A DNA stretch of 64,000 nucleotides, taken from the NCBI RefSeq assembly GCF_035083965.1, contig NC_089727.1:11227501-11291500 (forward strand), in the 5' to 3' direction. Numbering within the stretch: the first letter of the stretch is position 1; the number at the start of each line of letters is the position of its first letter. Both the position numbers and the translations under genes were made by a program. This DNA is from Branchiostoma lanceolatum (taxonomy: Eukaryota; Chordata; Leptocardii; Amphioxiformes; Branchiostomatidae). The notes under the pieces were generated by a model. That model saw nothing but the letters and a program-made list of their open reading frames with translations. It was not told where the DNA came from and did not search any database. Shown here one piece after another: positions 22,340 through 35,600 of this stretch.

Positions 22340-25300
22340 GCTATATTAAAGATAATTGTTCCAAAGAGCCACATACTCCCAGGTAAGATGATTGTCTGTA
22401 TCTGGAAAACTGCCACGAGGGGCTGAAATTGAAAATGCTGTCTCTTTTCAAGGAGAAAGACTACTTTCGGAATTGAAATTTGCGTACTGTTATATGTGAT
22501 AACTATCTTAACACCAGAGTGCTTAATTGAGCCAAAGAGAAACGCACCCAAGCATCATTATAGAAAACTGCCACGAGAGGCTGAAGTGGAAAATGGTGTC
22601 TCTTTCGAAGGAGAAAGGTTTTTAGAATGGAACTTTGTGGCTCTCTGATCTACCTACTGTCATATCTGATAATTATCTTACCACCTGTGTGCTTAATTAC
22701 CCCAAAGAGACACGCTCTAAACCATCATTATAAAAGACTTCCACGAGTGGATGAAATGGGAAATGGTGTCTCTTTTGAGTGAGAAAGGCATTTGGAATGG
22801 AAATTCTTGGCTCTCCCATCTACACAGTACTCATACTGTCATATCTGGTAACTATCTTAACACCAGTGTGCTTAATTAAGCCAAAGAGACACGCCCCAAA
22901 GCATCATTAAGGAAAACTGCCACGAGAGGCTGAAATGGAAAATGGTGTCTCTTTTGAGTGAGAAAGGCATTTGGAATGGAATTTTTTGGCTCTCTCATCT
23001 ACACAGTACCCGTACTGTCATATCTGATAACTATCTTAGAACCAGTGTGCTTAATTAAGCCAAAGAGACACGCCCCCAAGCATCATTAAGGAAAACTGTC
23101 ACGAGGGGCTGAAATGGAAAATGGTGTCTCTTTTGAAGGAGAAAGGCTTTTGGAATGGAATTTTTTTGGCTCTCTCATCTACACAGTACCTGTACTGTCA
23201 TATCTGATAACTATCCTAAAACCAGAGTGCTTAATTAAGCCAAAGAGACACGCCCCCAAGGCATCATTAAGGATTACTGTCACAAGGGGCTGAAATTTAA
23301 AATGGTGTCTATTTTAAAGGAGAAAGGCTTTTGGAATGGAATTTTTTGGCTCTCTCATCTACACAGTACCCGTACTGTCATATCTGATAACTATCTTAAA
23401 ACCAGTGTGCTTAATTAAGCCAAAGAGACACGCCCCCGAGCATCATTAAGGAAAACTGTCACGAGGGGCTGAAATGGAAAATGGTGTCTCTTTTGAAGGA
23501 GAAAGGCTTTTGGATTGGAATTTTTTGGCTCTTTCATCTACACAGTACCCGTACTGTCATATCTGATAACTATCTTAGAACCAGTGTGCTTAATTAAGCC
23601 AAAGAGACACGCCCCCAAAGCATCATTAAGGAAAACTGTCACGAGGGGCTGAAATTGAAAATGGTGTCTCTTTTGAGGGAGAAAGGCATTTGAAATGGGA
23701 TTTTTGGCTCTCTCATCTACACAGTACCCGTACTGTCATATCTGATAACTATCTTAGAACCAGTGTGCTTAATTAAGCCAAAGAGACACGCCCCCAAGCA
23801 TCATTAAAGCCGGCGTCACAATTCATGCGAGCGTCGGCCGACTTTGTAGATCGCCCGAAGCTCGCCGAATTTCAAAATCGCCCGAGCGTCGACCGTATGC
23901 TCCAATGAAAATGTCGGGCGACGTCTGACGAACACTAAAAATTAAAACTCCCCCATGAGATGGTACCATCTCTTGCACATGGACGAAGTCAGTATCGACT
24001 AACCTGGTAAGAGGCCAATATTTGAATCAACTTTTGTTTCTAAAAATCGCCCGAAGCCCGCGTAATCGACAGGACGTCGGCCGTACTTCGGCCGAAAATG
24101 CACATTTGAAGCTCGCCAACACGTCGGCCGAGCTGAATTTCTTATTTGTGACGGGGACTTAAGGAAAACTGTCACGAGGTGCTGAAATGGAAAATGGTGT
24201 CTCTTTTGAAGGAGAAAGGCTTTTGGATTGGAATTTTTTGGCTCTTTCATCTACACAGTACCCGTACTGCCATATCTGATAACTATCTTAGAACCAGTGT
24301 GCTTAATTAAGCCAAAGAGACACGCCCCCAAAGCATCATTAAGGAAAACTGTCACGAGGGGCTGAAATGGAAAATGGTGTCTCTTTTGAGGGAGAAAGGC
24401 ATTTGAAATGGGATTTTTTGGCTCTCTCATCTACACAGTACCCGTACTGTCATATCTGATAACTATCTTAGAACAAGAGTGCTTAATTAGGCCAAAGAGA
24501 CACGCCCCCAAGCATCATTAAGGAAAACTGTCACGAGGGGCTGAAACTGAAAATGGTGTCTCTTTTGAAGGAGAAAGGCTTTTGGATTGGAATTTTTTGG
24601 CTCTTTCATCTACACAGTACCCGTACTGTCATATCTGATAACTATCTTAGAACCAGTGTGCTTAATTAAGCCAAAGAGACACGCCCCCAAAGCATCATTA
24701 AGGAAAACTGTCACGAGGGGCTGAAATGGAAAATGGTGTCTCTTTTGAAGGAGAAAGGCATTTGGAATGGAATTTGTTGGCTCTTTCATCTACACAGTAC
24801 CTGTACTGTCATATCTGATAACTATCTTAAAACCAGAGTGCTTAATTAAGCCAAAGAGACACGCCCCCAAGCATCATTAAGGAAAACTGTCACGAGGGGC
24901 TGAAATGGAAAATGGTGTCTCTTTTGAAGGAGAAAGGCTTTTGGAATGGAATTTTTTGGCTCTTTCATCTACACAGTACCTCTACTGTCATATCTGATAA
25001 CTATCTTAGAACCAGTGTACTTAATCAAGCCAAAGAGACACGCCCCCAAAGCATCATTAAGGAAAACTGTCACGAGGGGCTGAAATGGAAAATGGTGGCT
25101 CTTTTGAGGGAGAAAGGCTTTTGGAATGGAATTTTTTGGCTCTCTCATCTACACAGTACCCGTACTGTCATATCTGATAACTATCTTAGAACCAGAGTGC
25201 TTAATTAAGCCAAAGAGACACGCCCCCAAAGCATCATTAAGGAAAACTGTCACGAGGGGCTGAAATGGAAAATGGTGTCTCTTTTGAAGGGGAAAGGCTT

Positions 25301-26440
25301 TTGGAATGGAACTTTTTCACTCTCTCATCTACACAGTACCCGTACTGTTATATCTGATAACTATCTTAAAACCAGAGTGCTTAATTAAGCCAAAGAGACA
25401 CGCCCCCAAGCATCATTAAAGAAAACTGTCACGAGGGGCTGAAATGGAAAATGGTGTCTCTTTTGAAGGAGAAAAGCTTTTGGAATGGAATTTTTTGACT
25501 CTTTCATCTACACAGTACCTGTACTGTCATATCTGATAACTATCTTAGAACCAGAGTGCTTAATTAAGCCAAAGAGACACGCCCCCAAAGCATCATTAAG
25601 GATTACTGTCACGAGGGGCTGAAATTTAAAATGGTGTCTCTTTTAAAGGAGAAAGGCTTTTGGAATGGAATTTTTTGGCTCTTTCATCTACACAGTACCC
25701 GTACTGTCATATCTTATAACTGTCTTAAAACCAGAATGCTTAATTAAGCCAAAGAGACACGCCCCCAAGCATCATTAAGGAAAACTGTCACAAGGGGCTG
25801 AAATGGAAAATGGTGGCTCTTTTGAAGGAGAAAGGCTTTTGGAATGGAAGTTTTTAGCTCTGTCATCTACACAATAACCGTACTGTTATATGTGATAACT
25901 ACCTTAACACCAGTGTGCTTAATTATCCCAAAGAGACACGCCCCCAAGCATCATTATGGAAAAGTGCCACGAGAGGCTGAATTTGAAAATGGTGGCTCTT
26001 TTCAAGGAGAAAGGCTTTTGGAATAGAATTTTCTTTCTTTTTCATTTACACAGTACCTGTACTATTATATCTGATAACTATCTTAGCACAAATGTGCTTA
26101 ATCATCCCAAAGAGCTCACCCCCAATTTGGCCCTAAAGCATCATTATAGAAAACTGTCACGAGAGGCTGAAATTGAAAATGGTGTCTCTTTTCACAGAAA
26201 AAGGCTTTTGGAATGATTTTTTTTGCTCTTTCATATACACAGTACCTGTAATGTTATATCTGATAATTATCTTAACACATGTGTGCTTAATCTTCCCTGA
26301 AGAGCCACGCTCCAAAGCATCATTAAGGAAAACTGCCACGAGAGGCTGAAATTCAAAATGGTTGCTCTTTTCAAGAAGAAATACTTTGGGAACAGAATTT
26401 TTTGCCCTCTCAACTACACAGTACACATACTGAGAACCAT
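22340..26440. repeat. Satellite array, about 180-bp unit, about 21 copies
   Basis: Unit boundaries, judged from GAAAACTG(T/C)CACGAG, occur about every 180 bp (e.g. 23090, 23270, 23450, 23630, 24162, 24342, 24521 and on to 26327). Each unit carries a 10-bp inverted pair, GTGTCTCTTT and AAAGAGACAC, plus internal palindromes CAGTACCCGTACTG and CTTAATTAAG. Central units are nearly identical and edge units are diverged, as expected from unequal exchange. The period is divisible by three, so some open frames run across units, but most units contain stops in every frame. One unit is interrupted at 23808-24158. Confidence 0.95.
23808..24158. mobile_element. 351-bp TIR element inserted at TTAA in the satellite
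   Basis: The insertion lies between two TTAA copies (23804-23807 and 24159-24162). Neighbouring units show the uninterrupted site CATCATTAAGGAAAACTG. The ends are inverted: AGCCGGCGTCACAA on the left, and the right end reversed reads GTCCCCGTCACAA. Internally there are many GTCGGCCG and CGCCCGAAGC motifs and a perfect 16-bp palindrome GAGATGGTACCATCTC (23957-23972). A TTAA target fits a non-autonomous piggyBac-type element. No transposase is encoded. Confidence 0.85.
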
Positions 26441-26727
26441 CTTAACCCTCATAACTTTGGAGTATAACTCTTAACTTCAAAAAGGGACAGTCTCGCTAAA
26501 AACATTTCAGAAGTTGTAAGAAATATACACAGACCCGTGGAAGGAATTTTTCTTCGACGAAAAATATTGATACGGCACACATTGATATCTGCCTGAGGTC
26601 CAAACGGACCTCATACGGTCGGATGAGGCAGGCCGTCGTGTTTGTTGTTTAGCTTTTGTGATAATCTGACGGAATAAGGCATGCATGTCCCAGTTACCAG
26701 TGTGACTTGATATTTAGTTCTTCATAC

Positions 26728-26734
26728 TATATAT

Positions 26735-26770
<36 letters not shown>
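26728..26770. repeat. (AT)n microsatellite
   Basis: Alternating AT tract just past the end of the satellite array. Confidence 0.95.
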
Positions 26771-26773
<3 letters not shown>

Positions 26774-27984
26774 TATTTGAGATTTTTCATGTGAATTTAT
26801 GTTAATCATATGGTCTTTTTTTCTTATTTAGGACCTGGCTCATTACCAGGACTCCAAACTCACACCAAGAAGTCCAACATGCAGACACTGACAGCCTTGT
26901 CAGTGTATGAGTCTATGACAGCAGTGGATGTAGATGGGAATGGGGAGAGGACACACACAAGCAGCTCCACAACATACAGTATAACACTTAAGTTAATGAT
27001 GTGATGTACCATAGGTGTTCAATGTTTTGTCAGCCCATATAATTTTACTTTCGTGTAATTCAATGTCAGTTTTATTGGGGGGGGGTCATTTTTTGTATCT
27101 GGCTGTCAGACTAAGGGCCACAAAGGTCTTCATAGCTTTAGTAGAATGTGTAGCAAATTCGAATGTCTGTTTCTGTCTATTTGCACTATACAGCAGGAAA
27201 TATTACCCTGTTATCATGATCATGCTGATGCATTTTAGAATATGTCAGAAACACATTGTACTTAAATAAGTCTAATTTTAACTGCCCTATTCCGGCCACA
27301 TATACAAGAAGTATTTTAAGCCCTGATATGTACATGTTGTACATGATAAAACATTGTTTGGAAAAACATGCAGAGTAGTCACATAGCAATGGTCATCTTG
27401 TCAAAGTGTAAAGCAGTGCTGGCCCCATTAAATGTTGGCCTACATATTTCAAACTTTAACATATGTCATCATGGGTCAGTTTTCCTTGTAATGTTACTGT
27501 TTCTTTACATAGTTTTCAAGCTTTTTATCTTACTAGCACATATTGATTCCATAGATGCCATGATGTTAGCAGTGAAAACATAGTCAGGATTTTTCACAGA
27601 AATATGATACAACATGTATTTATGTTCAAACCATTCTCCTACATGTATATATAATTTCCCAATTGCTGCATTTGTTCGTGTATAAAGATAGAGACTGGTG
27701 ATATTTAGATTGCATTACATTGTTTGTCAGCATTGTTAGATTTAAGTGTCATTCATTATAAATGATGCTTGTAAGTATTGTAAGTATTTATCTTGTGTAG
27801 TGTATGTGTGTGTTGATGCAGGATGGTTGATAGGTGTCTGATCATGAAATGAAATTTCATAGTCGATAAATCTAACGTTTATGTGTATACCCTTTAGAAA
27901 TTATAACTAACAATGCTGCTATATTTATGAAATATATATTGCTATCAAAAACACGAGATGTCTTTTGACTTTTTTCCTTGATGA
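26771..27984. other. Intergenic; possible terminal exon at 26832
   Basis: An acceptor-like TTTCTTATTTAG at 26820-26831 begins a stretch with short coding potential in all three frames (up to 26,999-27,001). It might be the last exon of the gene starting at 21448. The remainder is AT-rich with no recognised feature. Confidence 0.25.
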
Positions 27985-28264
27985 CTGACGAGTTTCCTTT
28001 CTACTTAAGAAAAAAACAAGAAGGGCAAACGATAAGAAATTGCACAAACAGATCGAAAACAATAGGAATAAATAATCTCCTTTATCTGTATGTTTTTTTC
28101 ATAACTCCGTTTGAGTACAAAACATCGAAAAGTGCAACAATACATTCTAAGAATTAAATAAGTTGGTACACAATTCCATCATCTCAAACATTTCGTTTGT
28201 CGTCAGTGAATTAAAGAAGGCCAGTGACCCCATACAAAGCTTTACGTCCCCCATCGCTTTAGCC
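27985..28264. repeat. Duplicated segment, copy 1
   Basis: About 280 bp running from GAGTTTCCTTTC through GGGCAAACGAT, ACAGATCGAAAAC and AGTTGGTACACAA to GTGACCCCATACAAAG. It recurs at 28670-28935 with indels and substitutions. Confidence 0.8.
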
Positions 28265-28669
28265 CGATCCAGACTGTGCTTTTTTGGTCAGAAACCTGTT
28301 GCCATGGCAACATGAAAAATTATAAACTTAAACCATTATTATAAAATTGTTCCCAAGAAAACTTTAGGAAAAGCCACAAAGTTTGGGAGTCCTAGCATAC
28401 ATCGTTTGGCAGTAATACGATGTCAAAGTTGGCACGGGCACTTTTAGCCCCCCCCCCCCCCCCCGGTCTGGATAGGGTTAATGTAACATTCCTATCCTAT
28501 CCCTACTCGATGACGAGTACATAAATCAAATAAGAGATACCTCACCCTTGTGATTTTTTCGTGTATAGCTTATGAAAACAGTCCTCTTTAGCATATCGTC
28601 CGATTAGCAACCAAATAGATTAAAAAAAACATATTGTTTCTGTGATACGGCCTTTTCGAAAACACGGGA

Positions 28670-28935
28670 CTGGTGAGTTTCCTTTCCGTGACGTAAAAAA
28701 AAAGGGCAAACGATGAAGAATTGTACAAACAGATCGAAAACTATAATAAATTCATACGTCAGAATAAAGAGTAAATAATCTCCTTATATGTATTTTCATA
28801 ACTCCGCTTTGAGTACAAACATTGAAACGTGAAAGAATACATTCGAACAATTGACTAAGTTGGTACACCATTTTGAATAAAAGAATTCATAAGGCCAGTG
28901 ACCCCATACAAAGTGTTACGTCCCCCATTGCTGTA
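28670..28935. repeat. Duplicated segment, copy 2
   Basis: Direct repeat of 27985-28264, about 690 bp downstream. It is followed by the same ATGTAACATTCCTAT tail that follows copy 1 after a poly-C-containing stretch, so copy 2 lacks about 220 bp present in copy 1. Confidence 0.8.
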
Positions 28936-28954
28936 ATGTAACATTCCTATATCC

Positions 28955-28999
28955 GGTGTCACGAGCGACGGTGTCACGAGAGACGGTGTCACGAGAGAC
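28955..28999. repeat. 15-bp tandem repeat, 3 units
   Basis: Three adjacent units of GGTGTCACGAG(C/A)GAC. Confidence 0.9.
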
Positions 29000-29305
29000 G
29001 GTGGCTCTTCGGCTCGAGCCTCCCCCTACTCCCTCCAGCGTACTTCAACGGGACCTACTTCCGCATTGCAAAATTTGAGCTGAGTCATGCTTATAAATAT
29101 GTATTTCTTCTTAAGACCGCAAGAGGTCTCTTACGAACAGTGCTTTGTCACGGACTGTTGGCAAAAATAAAGCGCCGGTAGTGATCTTCAAGCAGATGTT
29201 TGGGGATAAATCGTTACACTTTCCTTGCAGTCCTTTTCTGCACGGTGTCAAATTCAAGGCAGCTTGTCACAGGAAAGGGCAGCTCAGCTAAGAAAATAGC
29301 TGCTT

Positions 29306-29581
29306 GCAGATAAGGTTATCAGAATCGTGTTGGGGCTATCGACGTATAATCAAGACTATAAAGAGCTGGATGAACAAAATAGATTAACAAACTTAGACTT
29401 CTTGATTTGGGTCCAAAACACAATACTTTCACAAAGTGTGGCAAGGATGCAGAACGTCCTGCACATGGAAAGGTCATGCGGGATAGGTTTAACCGTTAGA
29501 TCAGGTAACAGATTCAGTTCAGCAATATACTCAGAGATGTGCAATCGATATATCACATCCGTTAAAAGAACACACAAGTAA
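29306..29581 (+). pseudogene. LINE reverse-transcriptase C-terminal remnant
   Basis: The frame DKVIRIVLGLSTYNQDYKEL followed by EQNRLTNLDFLIWVQNTI has the pattern seen after the polymerase core in many non-LTR retrotransposons: a basic-hydrophobic helix ending in G-L, then R-L-x-x-L-x-x-L. It ends at a stop at 29581. No catalytic core remains upstream, so it is a truncated relic. The assignment rests on pattern recognition only. Confidence 0.35.
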
Positions 29582-30561
29582 AGTTAACCATTATAAACTT
29601 ACAGCTTAAGTTGAGATTTTAGAGACTGCATGTAGATGACTTAGTAAGCTATGCATAGATTTTATGTTGTTGTTTTGTGTCTGAACAGCTAGCACATTGA
29701 ATTGCCTAAGAGAAGGTGAAATGCCTTCGCTAATATCCTGAAGTCTTTCTTGACTTTGACTTAATCATATTATCAAGTGTTCTGGAGATAGATTTGTCTG
29801 CTTTGAGATAAGTTCGTCCACAAACCCGTAATGGACAACTTAATCATTAATATTCATGGTGTTGACTCAATGACAATTTAGACATTGCCACAGGTGCATG
29901 CCCGTTTTAAACCGACAGATGTCGCTTTACAAACGCTGCCCCGCTAGCGCTGCCCAACCTTCCTGGTCCAAAGGCCTTATTGGCACCATCTAATCACCCA
30001 TGGTTCGGCTAGCTTCATCAAACTGAAAGTATAAGCTGCCGTAGCGCGTGAACGAGAAAAACAACGTCTCAATAACATTTCCTGTCAACAGAACTCGTGG
30101 AAAATATTCAGCTGTTGTTTATAATAATAAGAGACTTGATCGGTGTGAACTCGATTTTCTAAAGAGCTTTGTTTTTCAAGTTTTTCAGCCTAGATGACAA
30201 CGTAGAAACAAACATGGGAATCCATGGAGACTGCATCTTAGATACGGACTCAACTATTATAGTGTACTATTATCATGTTTATCTTCTTTTACTCTCTTTG
30301 TTCGGTTTGGGACAGTAACGTCATTGTTATTTTTGCATTTTTGACTTAAAAGCAAAACGGACGAGTTTTCTTATAATCTTAAGGCTACCTCTACATTTTG
30401 CCAAGATGAGGTCTGTATCAATGGCGTAGACTGTCGAACTTAATTTTTCCTCTTTATTGCCCACATAAGATCGCATTTATAGTTGCATGCAATGTCCGTT
30501 AAGTCATCGATCGAAGGTCTAAGGCAAGGTCTAAGGCAAATGTGACCAAAATGATGATAAA

Positions 30562-31590
30562 TCGAACTTCATAAGAGGGTCTGCATGGGGGGGTCCTGGC
30601 AACGCTTAACGGTAAATTCAGGCCAGCCGATAACGCTTAACGGTAAATTCAGGCCGGCCGATAACGCTAAATTCAGCATTTTTAGAACATGAGATACCCC
30701 TGAAGACGACGGTTTTTTGCCACTAGTCGTCCTGATCTTGTGACAAGAGACCTATTACGCTATGCAATTTTCGCACGCCTGCTCCGAACCCTTTAAATTC
30801 GGCGGCGACAGGAAATTTCGTATTGGTGGGACGAAATGTTCATAATCACGATGACGAGCGCCGAAGGCGCGACTAAAATTTTGAAATCTTGACCCTCTGA
30901 AACGCTATTTCCTGCATTCTGAGGGGGGATTTTGCTGAAGAGTAAGCTAAGTTCTATGACATCTCTATTTGAAAAAAAAAGAATACAGAAGAGTTTCAGC
31001 TTGATTTTTAAGGAGTGTCACGCCCTCCAGACCTCGCCGGGGAAAATTCTTGACACCCTGAAACGCTATTTCTTGCATTTCGATGGGCAAATATTACTGG
31101 TAATGTAAGTTAAGTTTATGATATCTCTGTTTGTGAAAAAATACAGACAAGTTTCAGCTTGAGTTTTGGGGGTCGACGCCCTCCTGACAATATTTTTCGA
31201 CGGAGGCCCGGCATGCACCCGGAGAAAATTTTAAAATCTTGAAAACCGCGAAACGCTTAATTTATTGAATTTTGAGGAGAAAACTTTGCTGGGGGCGCCC
31301 TACCGACATATTTTCGCCGGAGCCGTGTGTTCCCTGGAGAAAATATGAAATCTTGACCCACTGAAATGCTTTTTCCTGCGTAACGAGGAATTACTCAATA
31401 ACGCTTAACGTTGAATTCAGGATGACAAATAACGCTTAACGAGGAATTCAAACGACCAGTAACGCTTCACGATTAATATACCGATAACGCTTAACGGTAA
31501 ATTCAGGGCGGCCGGTAACGATTAACGGTGAATTAAAATCGCTCGTAACGCTTCACGAAAAAGGGCATGCAGACCCTCTCATAAGTTCGA
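30562..31590. mobile_element. About 1-kb TIR element, AGAGGGTCTGCATG ends
   Basis: The ends are inverted: TCGAACTTCATAAGAG then GGTCTGCATG on the left, and the reverse complement at 31565-31590. Sub-terminal tandem motifs AACGCTTAACGGTAAATTCA occur two to three times at the left (30600-30680) and five to six times at the right (31390-31555). The interior has four degenerate repeats containing AAATCTTGACCCTCTGAAA and TGCTATTTCCTGC-like blocks. There is no open frame of note. A related end fragment lies at 38299-38344. Confidence 0.75.
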
Positions 31591-32662
31591 GAGTTACGCA
31601 GCAATTTTCCATCATTCTTGCAGCAAGAAAAACTATTTCTATGCATGTCGTGACTTCCTGATTTCTGGGATATTGTCTGGCGGCTATGACGCTTGTTTGC
31701 GAATCTCAGCCAGTTAATCTTGTCCGACGTGTTGAATACGCGCCAGAATTTCTCACTAATAGCACTGTATTTCCTTCCGCAGATTCGGTGGACCTGTGTT
31801 TCCTCCATTCACGGTGTACGAAAATAAAGTTTCGATCCGTGACGAAACTGTAAAGCTGGACATCGATGTTGAGTTTAGCTGACAAAATAGATTTTCAGCA
31901 TGTTGACAAATGGTTTTAAGTTTAAGGCAACTACTGACCACAGGCGCACCAGCGTTGGCGTGGTAACGTTACTGAGTAAAACGGAATCATGGTACACTGA
32001 CGCCCTTAACTACCCCCATGGCCCTTTTCTTGAACAGCTGTTAACGTCTCTTGAAAGATTTGTTGTCAGACACTTTATTTCTCGTTCTGTACACATATGA
32101 TACTAGTATGCGACTCTTGGTGTTGTGCAACACGGAGTTATTATCATAATGATAATTATCATTATTATTTTTGTATTGGTTAATTGATTCTGGGGAAAAT
32201 ATGTGCTTTTGTGGAATACTAATCAGAAGTAATATGAATTGCAGTAGATTCGTATTCCAGAAAGAAAACGCAATAGGATAGGGCTAAATGTAGGGGAAAA
32301 AAACGTCAGACAGAGTTAACCCACTGTTATTGTTATATTTTCAAAGGTTAGAAAATAGCCCAAATATTTTCTTTTCAATGTGTTTTCATTACTGCTTTAT
32401 ATTCCCCTCACTATGTGATTTTTTTTTCTCCTCACTGATTGACTATGGTACCGTCATACACTTGTGTAAGAAATTATGACTCAGTGTATGTAAAGCTGAT
32501 GATTCGAATCGTCCCTGTCCCTCAATCTGAGGCTGAGGTTACTCCAGGAGTTTATCTACGAACCCGGACGGGACATACTTCCGCCTTCCCCTCCGGACTG
32601 GCCTCCGCGAAACGGAGAGTTTTGCTGCTTTTCTTCATGTTTCCTCCCAGATAAGGGCCAAC
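31591..32662. promoter_or_regulatory. Upstream region and 5' UTR of GAB
   Basis: No gene is recognised before the GAB start. The last 150 bp are GC-richer and hold ACTTCCGCCTTCC and CCTCCGGAC, which are ETS-like sites, with no TATA box nearby. The start codon context is GCCAACATGA, a good Kozak match. The transcription start site cannot be fixed from sequence. Confidence 0.35.
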
Positions 32663-35600
32663 ATGAGCGAGGGACAGATCATCTGCCGCGGGTGGCTGCG
32701 AAAGTCACCGCCTGAGCATAAGATCGGCCGTGCGGTGAGTTGTTGGCGGGGACTTTTCCTGCCCCGTTCGTGAATGTCCTCCGTCCTCCTTGGCAATGTT
32801 TATGCATGCAAGGCCTCTGGGTTCTTCTCAGCTCCTTCCACCTCCTCCTATCTTTTCACCAAGCCCACACGTCTGACGGACTTTCCACGCCTTCTCACGT
32901 CTTTATAAACTATCTCTTCTCGTCCAGGTAACTACTTTTTCGCCTAAACTTGTCTGTAGTTTCCTCTTTTTTGTCGACACTTTTTCATTCTTTTGAAATA
33001 TGCATGAATGACTGTGATGATCCGCCCCTCCCCATTCGCTGGTAATTTACAAGTTGAAAACCCATTATTTTGTCTGAAGACACTCCATTTTAGTACAATG
33101 AAGAAGACTTTCAAGTATATTTTATCTCGGCTTTTGTTCGTTAGATTGTAGACATCGCCGCACAGTGTTTTTATTGTTGTTTTTACTGGTGACACATGCC
33201 AGTATTAGTTATCGGTAGGTCAGTCTATTTGTTTGTTTCGTGATAATATTGACCAAAAAGCAGGAAGTTTATTTTTAGCGTAATACAATTTCTCCTTTAT
33301 CGAAAGATTGGGTCATTTTCAGATCCTAATGGTTTCTAGATTGTCTGTTATTTGAAGTCCTTTGATGTTTTGTGACGTCCAACAAGCAGGTTTTGATAGG
33401 ATTACCAAGTACGTTGATATGGCATACATTTGTGCATGTAACGTGTAACATTATGTTGTGTATGTGAAATTGAATGGAAGCGACTTACAACTTCGGCGTT
33501 TGATTGTTCGATTCAAAACTTGGTTTGAAAAGGACAATACTGTTATTGTTGGGACAGTTCAGATAGCTCTACCTCCATATGGTTTCCATTTTATCCACAT
33601 GGTGCGAGTGCATTCCTTTGCATGGAATGCACTGAATTCTTTTGTTTGCATTTTTGCTGATTATGTGGAACAAATACCATCATGTTCCTTTCGCCTTTGT
33701 CACATTGTTTTCATTCAGTTGTCTGATACATGACTTGGACAGTCAAAGAGAGTTTGCATACATGTGTTTCTATGGCAAGTGTTGCTTTTTATTTGTACAT
33801 GTGACAGGGATGCCTTAATAGGAGGCCTCTGGATTTCATAATCTGGTAGTGATACTGAATAAAAGAAATTCCGTCTTCCTGGTTCACTTCTCACACATTT
33901 GGTGATTGAGTAAAAGTGTCAAAAACTGTTCTGCAAAACGCTGTTTGTTTTAATAAATACTAGTACAAAATCATTCAACACCTTTGTGCATGTTAACAAA
34001 AAGGTTTGAGCTTGAGACTTATGAGGCAATAGCATATTCAGACTTGGGTAAGTTGAAGTGGAACAATGTTGCAAGTCTAGATGTACCCTTTTGTAGGTGG
34101 TATGTTGGACTAGAATTCAGTTTACTGTTAGTTTTCAGGTAGTTTTCAACTAGAATCTTACTTTGGATGTAGGCCAGCATGCCCTTTCATGTAAAGCATA
34201 ATTATGAGTTTGTAACCAGACTGCTCTAATTCTACATAAAGCATCGTTGGGTAATTCTGGGTAACTGTCTCATTACTTGGAACTTAAGTCTAGTTTGCAG
34301 GTTCTTGCCCGAGGGCTAGTTGCAACATATGACAGTACTGTACTTAGAATAGTGTACATACAGTACTATACAAGATAACAATCATTATGGTAACAAGTGG
34401 AGCAACAAGGGATTATTCTAAAGAAGAGCTACTTTAGGGATACAGTCTAACTCTAAGCTTTTAGTTTTACAATAGGTTAGGGAGGATGTCTCTGAATTCA
34501 CCTTAATATGTAGCATGCGCCAAGAATTTAGCGTAATTCATAATCCTCTACCTGGTACCCCCATGCATGCCTCCTTTGATGGGATACAGACTTTGCTTAC
34601 ATCATGACTGACATGCTTTGATTTCATGGATTGTTGAGGGACAATACTTAAAGTTTGAACCTTGACCTTCACTGCTGTAATTCTGGGTAACTGTCTCATT
34701 ACTTGGAACTTAAGTCTCCTGACCAGATTCTTCATCCGCTGCACTTCTGCTGGTTCAGGGACACATGTTTCCTGGCTCAACTTTTACTTCCTTGTTGGTT
34801 AACCTGCAGAGCATTGCATACTTTTGTCCTTGTGACTTGCAGTTGATTATTCTACTGGATAGTTTGTGAATGAAACCTGGTACTGTGCAGTTCAAGGAAG
34901 AAGTAGCTTGGAATTTTTCATTTCTCTGTTTTTGCTACTTTCCAGCTTTTTCTGTTGTTTGTGTCACTTCTATGTGAGTTCATTGAAATCATTTTACTTT
35001 GTGATAATTGCTTTGTGTCATTAGCATTTAGTTTCATACTGCATGTGCTGATTCTAGTTTTTAACATACTTCTAGAGCTGCCTGCATGTACGTCAGGTGG
35101 TGGCTAACTTTACACACACACACTAATGTTTTATTATTGCACTTTAATGTTTGAAAGGGAAAGTCCTTTTCATCCTTGCAAACAATCCTTTATACATACT
35201 TCTTCTAGCTTATCCAAAGGTTGTAATGCATTCATAACCACATGTAGGTAATCATGGGACAGTCATGTTGTGATTGATGGATGTAGCAGTTATGTATGAA
35301 AGTCTGATGCAGGCTCAGTAAACACTGTTATAATGCACATAAGGGAATCTAACCCACATTGTGGAGGTATTACCTCTGTGAGAAGGGTGGTCCTGTAAAC
35401 TGGCCCCACGTTTGTGCTATAAATTGTGTCATGTCTTTGTTTGCTTTCCATAACCGTGCAGTCGTGGAAGAAGCGGTGGTTCGTGCTGCGGGAAGGGAGA
35501 CTGACGGGCGATCCAAACCTGCTGGAGTATTACAAACGAGACAATGCCAGGAAGCCCATCGCTGCAATCAACCTGGACCAGTGTGAGCAGGTCGATGCAG

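Noticed and set aside
24912..25208. 98-codon open frame with repeated KEKGFWNGIFWL peptide
   Set aside because: It arises because the satellite period is divisible by three. Most other units have stops, and there is no start, splice or conservation evidence for a protein.
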